Assembly: GCA_963210315.1 (NCBI GenBank)
Contig: OY723287.1
Coordinates: 372,001-436,000, forward strand
DNA length: 64,000 nt
Origin: Rhynchopus euleeides
Lineage: Eukaryota > Euglenozoa > Diplonemea > Diplonemida > Diplonemidae
Direction: 5' to 3'
The notes under the pieces: generated by a model
Databases searched by the model: none
The model's input: only the letters and a program-made list of their open reading frames with translations
What the model was told of the DNA's origin: nothing
Position numbers and translations under genes: made by a program
Shown here: positions 56,594 to 64,000 of the stretch, piece after piece
Layout: each line of letters opens with the position of its first letter
How positions within the stretch are numbered: position 1 is the stretch's first letter

Positions 56594-57613
56594 CTCCCCG
56601 ACACCAGCAGGGGACGCCCGCGGGCCACGACCCTCCCCCCCGCCGCGGTAGTGTATGTGAAGGCAGTACCATCTGCCCCCCCGTCAACAAGAGGACGCCC
56701 CCGCAAGACCGAGACGAGCGTGACCCCGGAGGAAGCAACCACCATTCGCCAGGAACTGCAACACACCCTGGCCCAAGCCCTCGCACCCACATACTGGGGG
56801 GCCCTCCGCCGCACATACGACAGGTACTCGCAGTTCCGGGAAGGGTGGATGAAAGCGGAGAGGCGAACACTGCCACACGACGAAGGGGCGGTGCTGTGGG
56901 TCACGAAGCAACGGAAGGACGGGCTATCAGTGCAGTCCGCCCTCCAGTACCTCAACAACCTTGCAGCAGCACTCAGACGCTTCGCAGCGTTCCCCCTCGA
57001 CGGAAAACAAATTGTGGCGGACTACAGGCGGGCGCTGAAACGGGGAGGAGCACTACGACCACTGAAGCAAGCAGAACCAGCAACAGCCCACAACATCCGG
57101 GAGGCGCTAGCGAAGGAGCCACGTCCCCTCGTGAAACTGCTGCTCGGCATCATGTGGGGGGGTGCGGCAAGGGCCTCGGACGCACTGCGCTTGGATGTGA
57201 AGGACGTCACAGCGGAAAAGCGCAGCGAGCCGATATACGTGCGCTGGACCCAGTCGAAGGCGGACCCCTTCCACATGGGTCACATCACAGGGATCTCCCT
57301 GCCGAAGGACCTACACCGTATCCTCCGACACCGCCTCCGCAGGGCGCGCAGAGCAGGAGAGACGAGACTGTTCCCGGCGGACGTCACCTACCGGACCGTG
57401 GTAAAAGCCGTCAAGCGGGCACGGAGGGGGCTCACGGCACACTCTCTGCGGAGGGGGGCACTCACACAGCTTGCGCGAAAGAACGTTCCACTGGAGGAGG
57501 TGCGCCTCCTCTCGAGACACGCGACGGTCGACGGTGTGATGCGTTACGTATCAGCGGCGGAAAACGCACACGCGCGCGAGACAGCACAGGTGTCGGCGAA
57601 GATCGAGTGGTGA
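56594..57613 (+). CDS. Tyrosine recombinase of YR retroelement
   Basis: The recombinase frame runs on directly from the gag TGA with no ATG before the conserved part. The open frame is 339 codons from 56594, and 320 if a GTG at 56651 starts it. The catalytic set is visible: R193 (AARASDAL), a Lys in WTQSKADPF, H283-x2-R286 (HSLRRG), H309 (LSRHAT) and Y318 (MRYVS). This enzyme would join the circular cDNA intermediate into the target by site-specific recombination. It overlaps the RT ORF only at its TGA (57611-57613). It may be made as a gag-YR fusion through stop readthrough. Confidence 0.88.
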   Translation, partial: LPDTSRGRPRATTLPPAAVVYVKAVPSAPPSTRGRPRKTETSVTPEEATTIRQELQHTLAQALAPTYWGALRRTYDRYSQFREGWMKAERRTLPHDEGAVLWVTKQRKDGLSVQSALQYLNNLAAALRRFAAFPLDGKQIVADYRRALKRGGALRPLKQAEPATAHNIREALAKEPRPLVKLLLGIMWGGAARASDALRLDVKDVTAEKRSEPIYVRWTQSKADPFHMGHITGISLPKDLHRILRHRLRRARRAGETRLFPADVTYRTVVKAVKRARRGLTAHSLRRGALTQLARKNVPLEEVRLLSRHATVDGVMRYVSAAENAHARETAQVSAKIEW

Positions 57614-59448
57614 AGAAAAAACGACAGCAAGGGGGGACGACGCGCACACAGCCAAAACCCCTGACAGCAACCCACTTCCCGGGGACCACGAGGCTGTTCG
57701 CAGCGCGCCGCTACTACGAAGATGCCACATCCGACGAAGCCGCGTCCGACCCACCACCCAGTGATGAGGAAGCGTGGAGCGAGGTGGATAGCGCAGAGTC
57801 GTACGGTCCGGGTGTCGAGGACCTCTACGGGGAGGACTTGGGTGTGTGCACGGGGGGGAAGGTGATACGGCCAGCCAACGCGAAGACGGAGCTGTCGGAG
57901 GAAGAGGACTACATCGCGGAGATCTGCACCTCGCGCCTCAATCTCAAGGAACTGCGACGGTTGGACAGCGAGGGTGAACTGACGGGGGTCTTGGACCTCA
58001 TCACCAAGCCAGCCGCTTTCGCTGACGCACTGCTTCCCGAGGCCCGCCAAGAACTACGTAAAACGGGGAGGAAGGTATCACGCCACATGTTGCACCACCT
58101 GGACACCTTGGTTGAGTATGGCGTCCTGACGGAGGCGGATGCACACCCGTACCTCACGCTGCCAGCGTTCACCGTGTCCAAGAAGTCTGGGGGCCAACGT
58201 TTCATCGTCGACGCAAGGCGGCTAAATGCACTGATGACACGCCCACCGGACATGCGTTTGCAGGACATCACGGAGGTGACACAGCGAGTGGCCGCGGCGA
58301 GCTGGGTGGTGATGGCAGATGCACGCAGCTGGTTCTACCAGTTCCCCGTACACAAGGAGATCCAACGCTATTTCGAAGTGCGCCTAGGCGGGGAGAGAAA
58401 GACATTCGTGAAGACCTTCCTGACTGTCATGTGCATGGGGTGGTCACATTCCCCGGCAATCGCGAACCGCAGCGCACGCGTGCTGCTCCCGCCAGAGCAC
58501 GGAATAGTCTGGATTGACAACTTCATCGCTGTCGGAGACTCCCTACCAGAGGCACAGGCGAGGTACGCCGACTTCATCAGCCGCTGCGAGAAGGTGGGGG
58601 CCGCCCTGAACTTCGACGACACACAACACGGCGTGCCGCTGCAGGACTTCACAGTGTTCGGGATCCACTTCGACCTGACGCGACACCGTTTCCACATGGA
58701 CACAGCCTGGGTGCAAAAAGTCCTCGGATGGGAAGAGTACAAGGAAGTCGTCAACGGCCACACGACACCACGCAGGGCGTTCAGAGTATTCGGGTCTTTC
58801 GTCTGGCAGTCGTATGTGATGCGGACACCTATGTGTTACATGCCAGCCGTGTTGTCCTTCGTGCGGCGCATCGCGAAGCAGACGCACTCAAACAACGCCC
58901 GATGGGACTCCAGGGTCGCAGTACCTCCGTCGGTGCAGGCGGAGACAGTGGCGCGGGCACGCCTCATCGAGGACAACGAGTGGTATACGCCGCAGAACCC
59001 GCCACCGACCATTGAGCTCTGGACAGACGCGTCATCCACGGCGTGGGCGGCGGTGCTCGTGCTGCCGGGAGGGGAGTCAGTGTCCCAAGGGGCGTTCGAA
59101 GGGAGCGACGCGGACACGAACATCTTCCTGAAGGAAGCGTATGCAGTGTGGCAGGGGGTGCGCATGATGCAGCGTGTGAGGGAGGCAAGCGTAACCTGCC
59201 ACATAGACAACCTCGGCCTGGTGTTCGCGCTCCGGAAGGGCCACTGCGCCAACTACCGAGGCAACCTCCTGCTGCAGGAGATATACACAACAGCGCGCCG
59301 CCAGCAGATACGACTTATTCCACACTGGGTTGCGACCCACGACCAACGCGCAGACGCGTACACGCGAGGGACGCAGGCCACACACCCCGTGGAGTTGCCA
59401 CCAGTGTCGATGCCACCTACACTTTTACCAGCGCGCCCGCCTCGTTGA
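57610..59448 (+). CDS. Reverse transcriptase and RNase H of YR retroelement
   Basis: The frame is -1 relative to the recombinase and starts at a GTG (57610) overlapping its stop. No ATG precedes the RT domain, so start or frameshift control is unknown. It codes for about 612 residues. RT blocks are PAFTVSKKSGGQRFIVDARR, motif A with D237 (VVMADARSWF), motif B (MGWSHSPAIANRSA) and motif C as WIDN (D303), where most RTs have YxDD. RNase H shows D473 (LWTDASS), E509 (LKEAYAVW), D533 (CHIDNLG) and D582 (DQRADAY), a complete set. The replaced second Asp of motif C is the oddity. The flanking repeats look identical, so simple decay is not the obvious reason. Confidence 0.88.
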   Translation: MKKKRQQGGTTRTQPKPLTATHFPGTTRLFAARRYYEDATSDEAASDPPPSDEEAWSEVDSAESYGPGVEDLYGEDLGVCTGGKVIRPANAKTELSEEEDYIAEICTSRLNLKELRRLDSEGELTGVLDLITKPAAFADALLPEARQELRKTGRKVSRHMLHHLDTLVEYGVLTEADAHPYLTLPAFTVSKKSGGQRFIVDARRLNALMTRPPDMRLQDITEVTQRVAAASWVVMADARSWFYQFPVHKEIQRYFEVRLGGERKTFVKTFLTVMCMGWSHSPAIANRSARVLLPPEHGIVWIDNFIAVGDSLPEAQARYADFISRCEKVGAALNFDDTQHGVPLQDFTVFGIHFDLTRHRFHMDTAWVQKVLGWEEYKEVVNGHTTPRRAFRVFGSFVWQSYVMRTPMCYMPAVLSFVRRIAKQTHSNNARWDSRVAVPPSVQAETVARARLIEDNEWYTPQNPPPTIELWTDASSTAWAAVLVLPGGESVSQGAFEGSDADTNIFLKEAYAVWQGVRMMQRVREASVTCHIDNLGLVFALRKGHCANYRGNLLLQEIYTTARRQQIRLIPHWVATHDQRADAYTRGTQATHPVELPPVSMPPTLLPARPPR

Positions 59449-59485
59449 GAACGAGACGGACACGTCCCTCCGGATGAGGGTCCTG

Positions 59486-59750
59486 GTGTAGAAGCGTCAA
59501 CGCAACAAACAAAAGGAAATTCATCAGAGCGGTTGTAGCTGTGAAGTGATAGGGCGCTTTTTAAGCACACTCGTGTGAGCGGAAAGCGCCCCACCACAGC
59601 TGCAACCAAACGTGCTCTATACACTAACCCCACCCTTCATCAGGCTCAGGGTGTGATCAGTTCAGGGTTTTGTGTGTAGAAGCGTCAACGCAACAAACAA
59701 AAGGAAATTCATCAGAGCGGTTGTAGCTGTGAAGTGATAGGGCGCTTTTT
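59486..59750 (+). repeat. B1-A2-B2 terminal block of the YR retroelement
   Basis: B1 is 59486-59562, A2 59561-59692 and B2 59674-59750. B1 and B2 run from GTGTAGAAGCGTCAACGCA to GGGCGCTTTTT. B1 overlaps A2 by two T, and A2 overlaps B2 by the 19-bp shared core. Confidence 0.92.
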
Positions 59751-62700
59751 CTCTCTTTTTGCGCCGGGGCGACCATCCGCTCACTCTGGTGCTGCCCCTT
59801 GCGTGTGTTGGCCCCCCTGCCTTCTCGCCCCTTCTTCCCTCTGGGCGAGGGAGAAAAACTTGATTCTTTTTGGGGCTGTGGCAAAACAATTTAGGTAACA
59901 GGGTGGGGGTGGGTGGAGGGGGATGGACTTTCGCTCTTTGCGTGCCGCTGTGTGTTGTGTGTGTGCCTGCCGGTGCCAAAACCGCGCCACACTTTTCAAC
60001 CAGTTTTGTGTGGAGGCAGCTCACCTTTTTCTGCGTTTCGGAGCGAAGCCCCCCCGCCCCCCCCCCAGCACAAAAGCGTAGGAACTGTGATCCCCTCCTC
60101 CTTATTTGATGCGCTGTTGCTTCCGCCATGTCAACACGAGATAGCTAGGCACAAGAGAGAAGGGGGCAGGGTACATTGGAATCACACCTCCATCACTTTT
60201 TACGCTTTCATGCAATGTGCTGGGGGAAAAAAAACCCCCCTCAGCAAAAAAAAATAGAGTTTGAAGAGACCGAACGGGGCGATTTCGCTTGCTGCAACAC
60301 CATTTGCATCATCCAAGGGTTGGCGTGCGCAACGCGGCTAGCCCTGGCGAAAGCAATGTCGGTGCAGAGGGGAAGCGGAGGGGGCATTGGGGGATGTTTG
60401 AGTGGGGGGGGGGGGGGGGGGCGCCGATGGATCGCAGTTCGGAATTTTCGGAAATTCTCGGGAACTCCAACCACACCCACACCCACACCCACTCCACCCA
60501 CCCCCTCCCTCTCCAGAGCAGCACGACACAATAATCGGGCAGAGCCGTGGCACTTTAGGCAACCTTCCGAGAGAGGGCGCCCTTGTTTAGTTCAGAGTCT
60601 TCCGGAAGGGGGGTAGGGCGGGGGTGGGGAGGAAATGTTCTGTCATGTTATTGGTTCATTCGTTCGGTTTTTGGGTAATTCTGTTCGCCACGGGGGGGGC
60701 CATTTTGTAAAAGTTTTGCCTGCGCCCCCCTCCCCCCCTGCAACAAAACTCAAACACACACACACACACACCCACGTGAGAATGCACCGAGCAACCCTAA
60801 CTCTGGATGACGACCTCACTCCGCACCACACAATGCCACACAAAAAAAAACAGAATCACACCTCTCTCCCCGTGCTGCACGTTGGGTCCGCGCGAACTCA
60901 CCGCACCTCAAGAGGTGCGGGAACAGACCCCGCTGTGACACATACACACACACCCAAGGCCAACCCTCCTCTGCAGTGGAAGAGGCGTGTTGGGGAGGGG
61001 GGGGGGGGGGGCACTGGATGGCGGTGGTGTGTCCGGGTGCATGGTGACGAGGGCAGCATTCACCCCCCCCCCCCCCCTAGGGACCGTCTTAAGGTACCGA
61101 AATCCCTCAACTTTACGACATTTTTTGACATCGGCAATTTTCCACCAGAAACCCCCCAAAAATGCTGAAAAAGTGGCCAGACCACCCCAAAAACCGCCCC
61201 TGGGTGTGGGACACCCACTTTGGTGCCCCGGAACGCGGCTGAAACGCTGTGTTGAAAAAAGTGTCATGGTTTGGTACCGAACCCCTCCCCGGGTGAGTCT
61301 CCCGAGCACCCTGTCACCTGCGTCATCACCCTCCCCCGTCATGTACCACGTTCTGCCGCCTCTGATGAGACATCTGAGTACTATCGGGCCAAGAAAATGG
61401 TATTTCAGCGAGTGTTCTGTCAGGTTTCTGCCGACATCCTCAACAAAGATCGGGTGTGTCTGCGAATGCAAGGGCGTCGCTCGGGAGGCGATATTATGTG
61501 CCCTCCCTGAGGTGTCGGATGCATTGGGGACTTCATCAGGGGTAACGGCAACAGCGAAGTGGGTGTGGTGTATAACCTGTGTCACCCCGGCTCTACGGTA
61601 CTGCAGTGGCACTTCTCAGTGGCGATGATCCTCGTCATCTGCACCATCACCCCCACTTACGCGCTCTTCATTGCAGCACTGCAAGAGCTAAAAGAGATGC
61701 CGGACGACGGTCAGAATGCTGGGGAACTCAGCCGCAGATGGAAAGGAGAGGCTGGAGACGGCGCGAGTGGATTTTGGGGCTGGCGTCTTTGGAAAATATG
61801 CCGATGTGGGTTCCAAAGCCTTATTCGATGTGCAAACCGGGAGGCGCAGTGGTCGGTGTACGCTGCAGCAAGTGTGATCAGGAAATGCCGGCGAGAAGAC
61901 GCTCCTTCCCAAGCTTGTCACACGCATTTGCTCCCAAATTGAACCGAAGGCATCAGTGCCCACCCAAGACAAGAAAAGGCGGAATGTTGCGGGCAAGTAG
62001 GGCGGGACGGGCTCGGAAGGGTGGTTCAAATGAGGGGGCCGGAACCAAACCATGACACTTTTTTGAGCATGGTCACGGATTGGCTCAGAAGTGACCAAAT
62101 ACCCCCAAAAACCACCCAGACCGCCCCCAAATACTCCCAGGGGCCAGGGTTTCAGGTTTACTGCCATTTTGTGCGTGTTCCTCGCCTATGTGAAAAATCC
62201 CGTAAAGTTTACCCCTTAAGGTTTTCCCTACCCCCCCCCCGAACCTCCAACCAACCTCCCTCACAAACTCACCCTAGACCGACTCATGCCCAGCAAGGTG
62301 GGGCGAAGGGCGCTTCCACTGGCCGGAGGGCAACCCAAGCTCCACACAGGGCGCAACTAACGATGGATTGGGGGGGGGATCCAATTCCGTCGTGGGTTCT
62401 GTGCTGATGATTGCAAATGTATTAACCGCTTCCACGGGGAATTGAGGGTGAACCATACCTGTGCCCAAACAGAACGGTTTGGGCGGAGGGGGGGGGGGGG
62501 GGGAACAGAGAATCCCAAGCTGCCGCGCACGTTAACTCAGGCCCTTTCCCTGTGAAGCGATCGGAGGATACCGAGGGGAATCTCTGGCACTTCCTTCGCC
62601 GAGCAAAAGAGACGCATGCGTTAACCCATATTTGTGGAGAAAAAATCGAGCATCTGTTCTTGATGTGACCGACACATGTCTGACATGTGACCACGGGGGC

Positions 62701-63074
62701 TTTGTTTGTTTGTTTTTGTCCCGGGTGGCAGCCACACACACACGCACAATCGTTGGGGGGGGGGGGAGCGTTGCCCTGTTAGGGCTAACGCTGCCTTGCC
62801 AATATTTGTTACCGCCACACACGTGAAAATAAATGCGTCGCAGCTTTAGTCACATACACAGAGAGAGGCAGGGTGTTCTGAAGGGAGGTGGGCAGACACA
62901 CTCACGCCACACATACACCACACGCATACAGCACTAGCGCTGGCGTGGCCAGTGCTCTCTTGAGAAGGGCAGTGGTCGCGCTGCGTCACTGATGCGCAAA
63001 AAAACTCAGGTTTCAAAAATCACAAACACACACCGCACGAAACACACAGCCCGTCACCCAAACGCCAACCCACC
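59751..63074. other. Intergenic; hairpin element copy d, simple repeats, no gene seen
   Basis: The inverse of the GGCCTTCGCTC-type element lies at about 59990-60055 (copy d). G runs (near 60403, 60998, 62490 and 62755), C runs (61063-61078) and CA tracts (60753, 60948, 62733) are frequent. CATGGT-containing words with ACCGAACC and AACCAAACCATGACAC occur near 61266 and 62045, but I could not define an element from them. No tRNA or protein gene was recognised. Confidence 0.4.
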
Positions 63075-64000
63075 TCACGCGTGTGTGGCCTGTGCCTCCT
63101 GCGGGACGTCCGGGGCAGCGGACATCTTCACCTTGAGGACAACGCGGTCGTCATCCTCGTTGACGTCGTCCCACGAGGTGGGGCGGAACTTGGCCGTGGC
63201 CCCTGTGTAGGGCACCTTGCCCTTGAGGCCGAGGCGACGGAACATCAGCTTGTCCTCCTCGAACTCAGGGTTGGCCGTGGTCAGCAGCGTCTCCCCGGTG
63301 AAGATGGAGTTCGCCCCGCAGTAGAACATCATGGCCTGCTCCGACACCGAGAACTCCTTCCGGCCCGCAGACAGGCGCACCATCGACTTCGGCATCACAA
63401 TACGCGCCGTCGCAATCGCGCGGATCATGTCATCCCACTCGATGGTGCCACCACGCGCAATCTGCCTGTCCCCCAAGGGCGTGCCCTTCACCGGCACCAG
63501 CGCGTTGATCGGGACAGACTCAGGGTGCTCCGGCATGGTCGACAGGGTGTGGATCAGGCCGATCCTGTCGTCAACCTGCTCGTCGATCCCCAGGATGCCA
63601 CCACAGCACACAGAGATGCCTGCCTCACGCACATTCGCGATGGTCTGAAGGCGGTCGTCGTAAGAGCGGGTCGACACAACGTTGGGGTAGTGCTCCCGCG
63701 AGGTGTCCAGGTTGTGGTTGTACGCGGTCAGCCCCGCCGCCTTCAGCTTCTTCGCCTGGTCGGCGTCGAGGAGCCCGAGCGTGCAGCAGGTCTCCATCCC
63801 CATGGAGGAGATCTCGCTGACCAAGCCGCAGACCCTGTCGAAGCTGTTCTTCTTCCCTGCGCCACGCCACGCGGTGCCCATGCAGAAGCGGGTCGACCCA
63901 GCCTCCTTCGCCTTGCGCGCCGCCTCCAGCACCGCGTCGTTCTTCATGAAGGGCGTGGGCTTGACAAACGTCTTGTGGGTGACGCTCTGCGAGCAGTAGC
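63075..64000 (-). CDS. bioB: Biotin synthase, 5' part beyond window
   Basis: Radical SAM enzyme that inserts sulfur into dethiobiotin, the last step of biotin synthesis. The frame is open to the window edge and the N terminus lies outside. The first visible residues, YCSQSVTHKTF, hold the last Cys of the CxxxCxxC iron-sulfur motif. Further family marks are FCMGTAW and ETCCTLGLL, YNHNLDTS, the SVCCGGILG block with the [2Fe-2S]-ligand Cys, ESVPIN, VKGTPL and the VRLSAGRKE block with the active-site Arg. About 308 residues are present, ending in a TGA at 63075-63077 after a short acidic/Ala tail. It is a housekeeping-type gene on the same strand as the other two host genes. No intron is needed in the visible part. 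In many eukaryotes this enzyme is mitochondrial; a targeting signal cannot be judged here. Confidence 0.96.
   Translation of the reverse strand, partial: YCSQSVTHKTFVKPTPFMKNDAVLEAARKAKEAGSTRFCMGTAWRGAGKKNSFDRVCGLVSEISSMGMETCCTLGLLDADQAKKLKAAGLTAYNHNLDTSREHYPNVVSTRSYDDRLQTIANVREAGISVCCGGILGIDEQVDDRIGLIHTLSTMPEHPESVPINALVPVKGTPLGDRQIARGGTIEWDDMIRAIATARIVMPKSMVRLSAGRKEFSVSEQAMMFYCGANSIFTGETLLTTANPEFEEDKLMFRRLGLKGKVPYTGATAKFRPTSWDDVNEDDDRVVLKVKMSAAPDVPQEAQATHA

Larger units (their letters stand above)
55103..59750 (+). mobile_element. YR retroelement with split direct repeats (VIPER-like order)
   Basis: The layout is A1 (55103-55234), gag-like ORF, tyrosine recombinase, RT-RNase H, B1 (59486-59562), A2 (59561-59692), B2 (59674-59750). 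A1 and A2 (132 bp) look identical, as do B1 and B2 (77 bp). This A1-B1A2B2 arrangement is typical of Ngaro, VIPER and related YR retrotransposons, and no target duplication is expected. Having the recombinase before the RT is the order described for trypanosomatid VIPER and unlike DIRS1 or Ngaro. Identical repeats suggest a recent insertion. A solo A-B copy lies at 74-262. Confidence 0.92.

Noticed and set aside
56590..57609. Open frame upstream of the RT in the RT frame, overlapping the recombinase
   Set aside because: It is open over 1 kb, but its product is Pro/Arg/Gly-rich with no domain, while the overlapping recombinase frame has all catalytic residues. The RT domain itself starts after 57610.
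61240..62100. Possible element bounded by words around ACCGAACC and GGTTC near 61270 and 62040
   Set aside because: The words are only loosely inverse and no target duplication or second copy could be seen.

Overview
The window is a repeat-dense stretch of a eukaryotic nuclear genome. Three host genes are visible, all on the minus strand: a giant coiled-coil protein (about 3,920 residues, one predicted intron), an IQ-motif protein rich in glycine and proline (one predicted GT-AG intron), and the 3' part of a biotin synthase gene cut by the window's right end. Two clues point to Euglenozoa, perhaps a diplonemid. One is a fragment resembling the 3' end of nuclear 18S rRNA, with the GCTG/CAG variant I associate with euglenozoans. 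The other is a tyrosine-recombinase retroelement with the gag-YR-RT order described for trypanosomatid VIPER. The shared coding strand fits as well. This assignment is inference, not proof.

Left part (1-36100): nested mobile elements. A solo A-B repeat of the YR retroelement lies at 74-262. A GGAGG-ended element, called TE0 here, occurs twice (3853-12232 and 22899-28023), and each copy shows the empty site for insertions in the other. TE0a holds a CATGG-ended element (3968-10561), which itself holds two inverted pogo-like elements, plus a small CCGTATACG element. TE0b holds a hAT-like transposon. Next to TE0a is a TA-flanked element carrying two genes I cannot assign (12237-15976), followed by its deletion derivative. 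A highly palindromic element (TE3) is interrupted at 17693-20512 by two more insertions and is uninterrupted at 29125-29816. A 1.15 kb fold-back element lies at 31614-32761. Between these are short dispersed repeats, tandem arrays and homopolymer or dinucleotide tracts.

Middle part (36100-52500): the two complete host genes. About 5.5 kb of the coiled-coil gene consists of roughly 17 near-identical 309-bp (103-residue) units.

Right part (52500-64000): a candidate 634-bp inverted-repeat element, then an apparently young YR retroelement (55103-59750) with A1-ORFs-B1-A2-B2 split direct repeats, then 3.3 kb without recognisable genes, then bioB.

The strongest candidates for something new are the pogo-like transposase carrying a Ulp1-like protease domain and a zinc knuckle, the two-gene TA-inserting element, and the YR retroelement with a WIDN reverse transcriptase motif and an in-frame stop between gag and recombinase.
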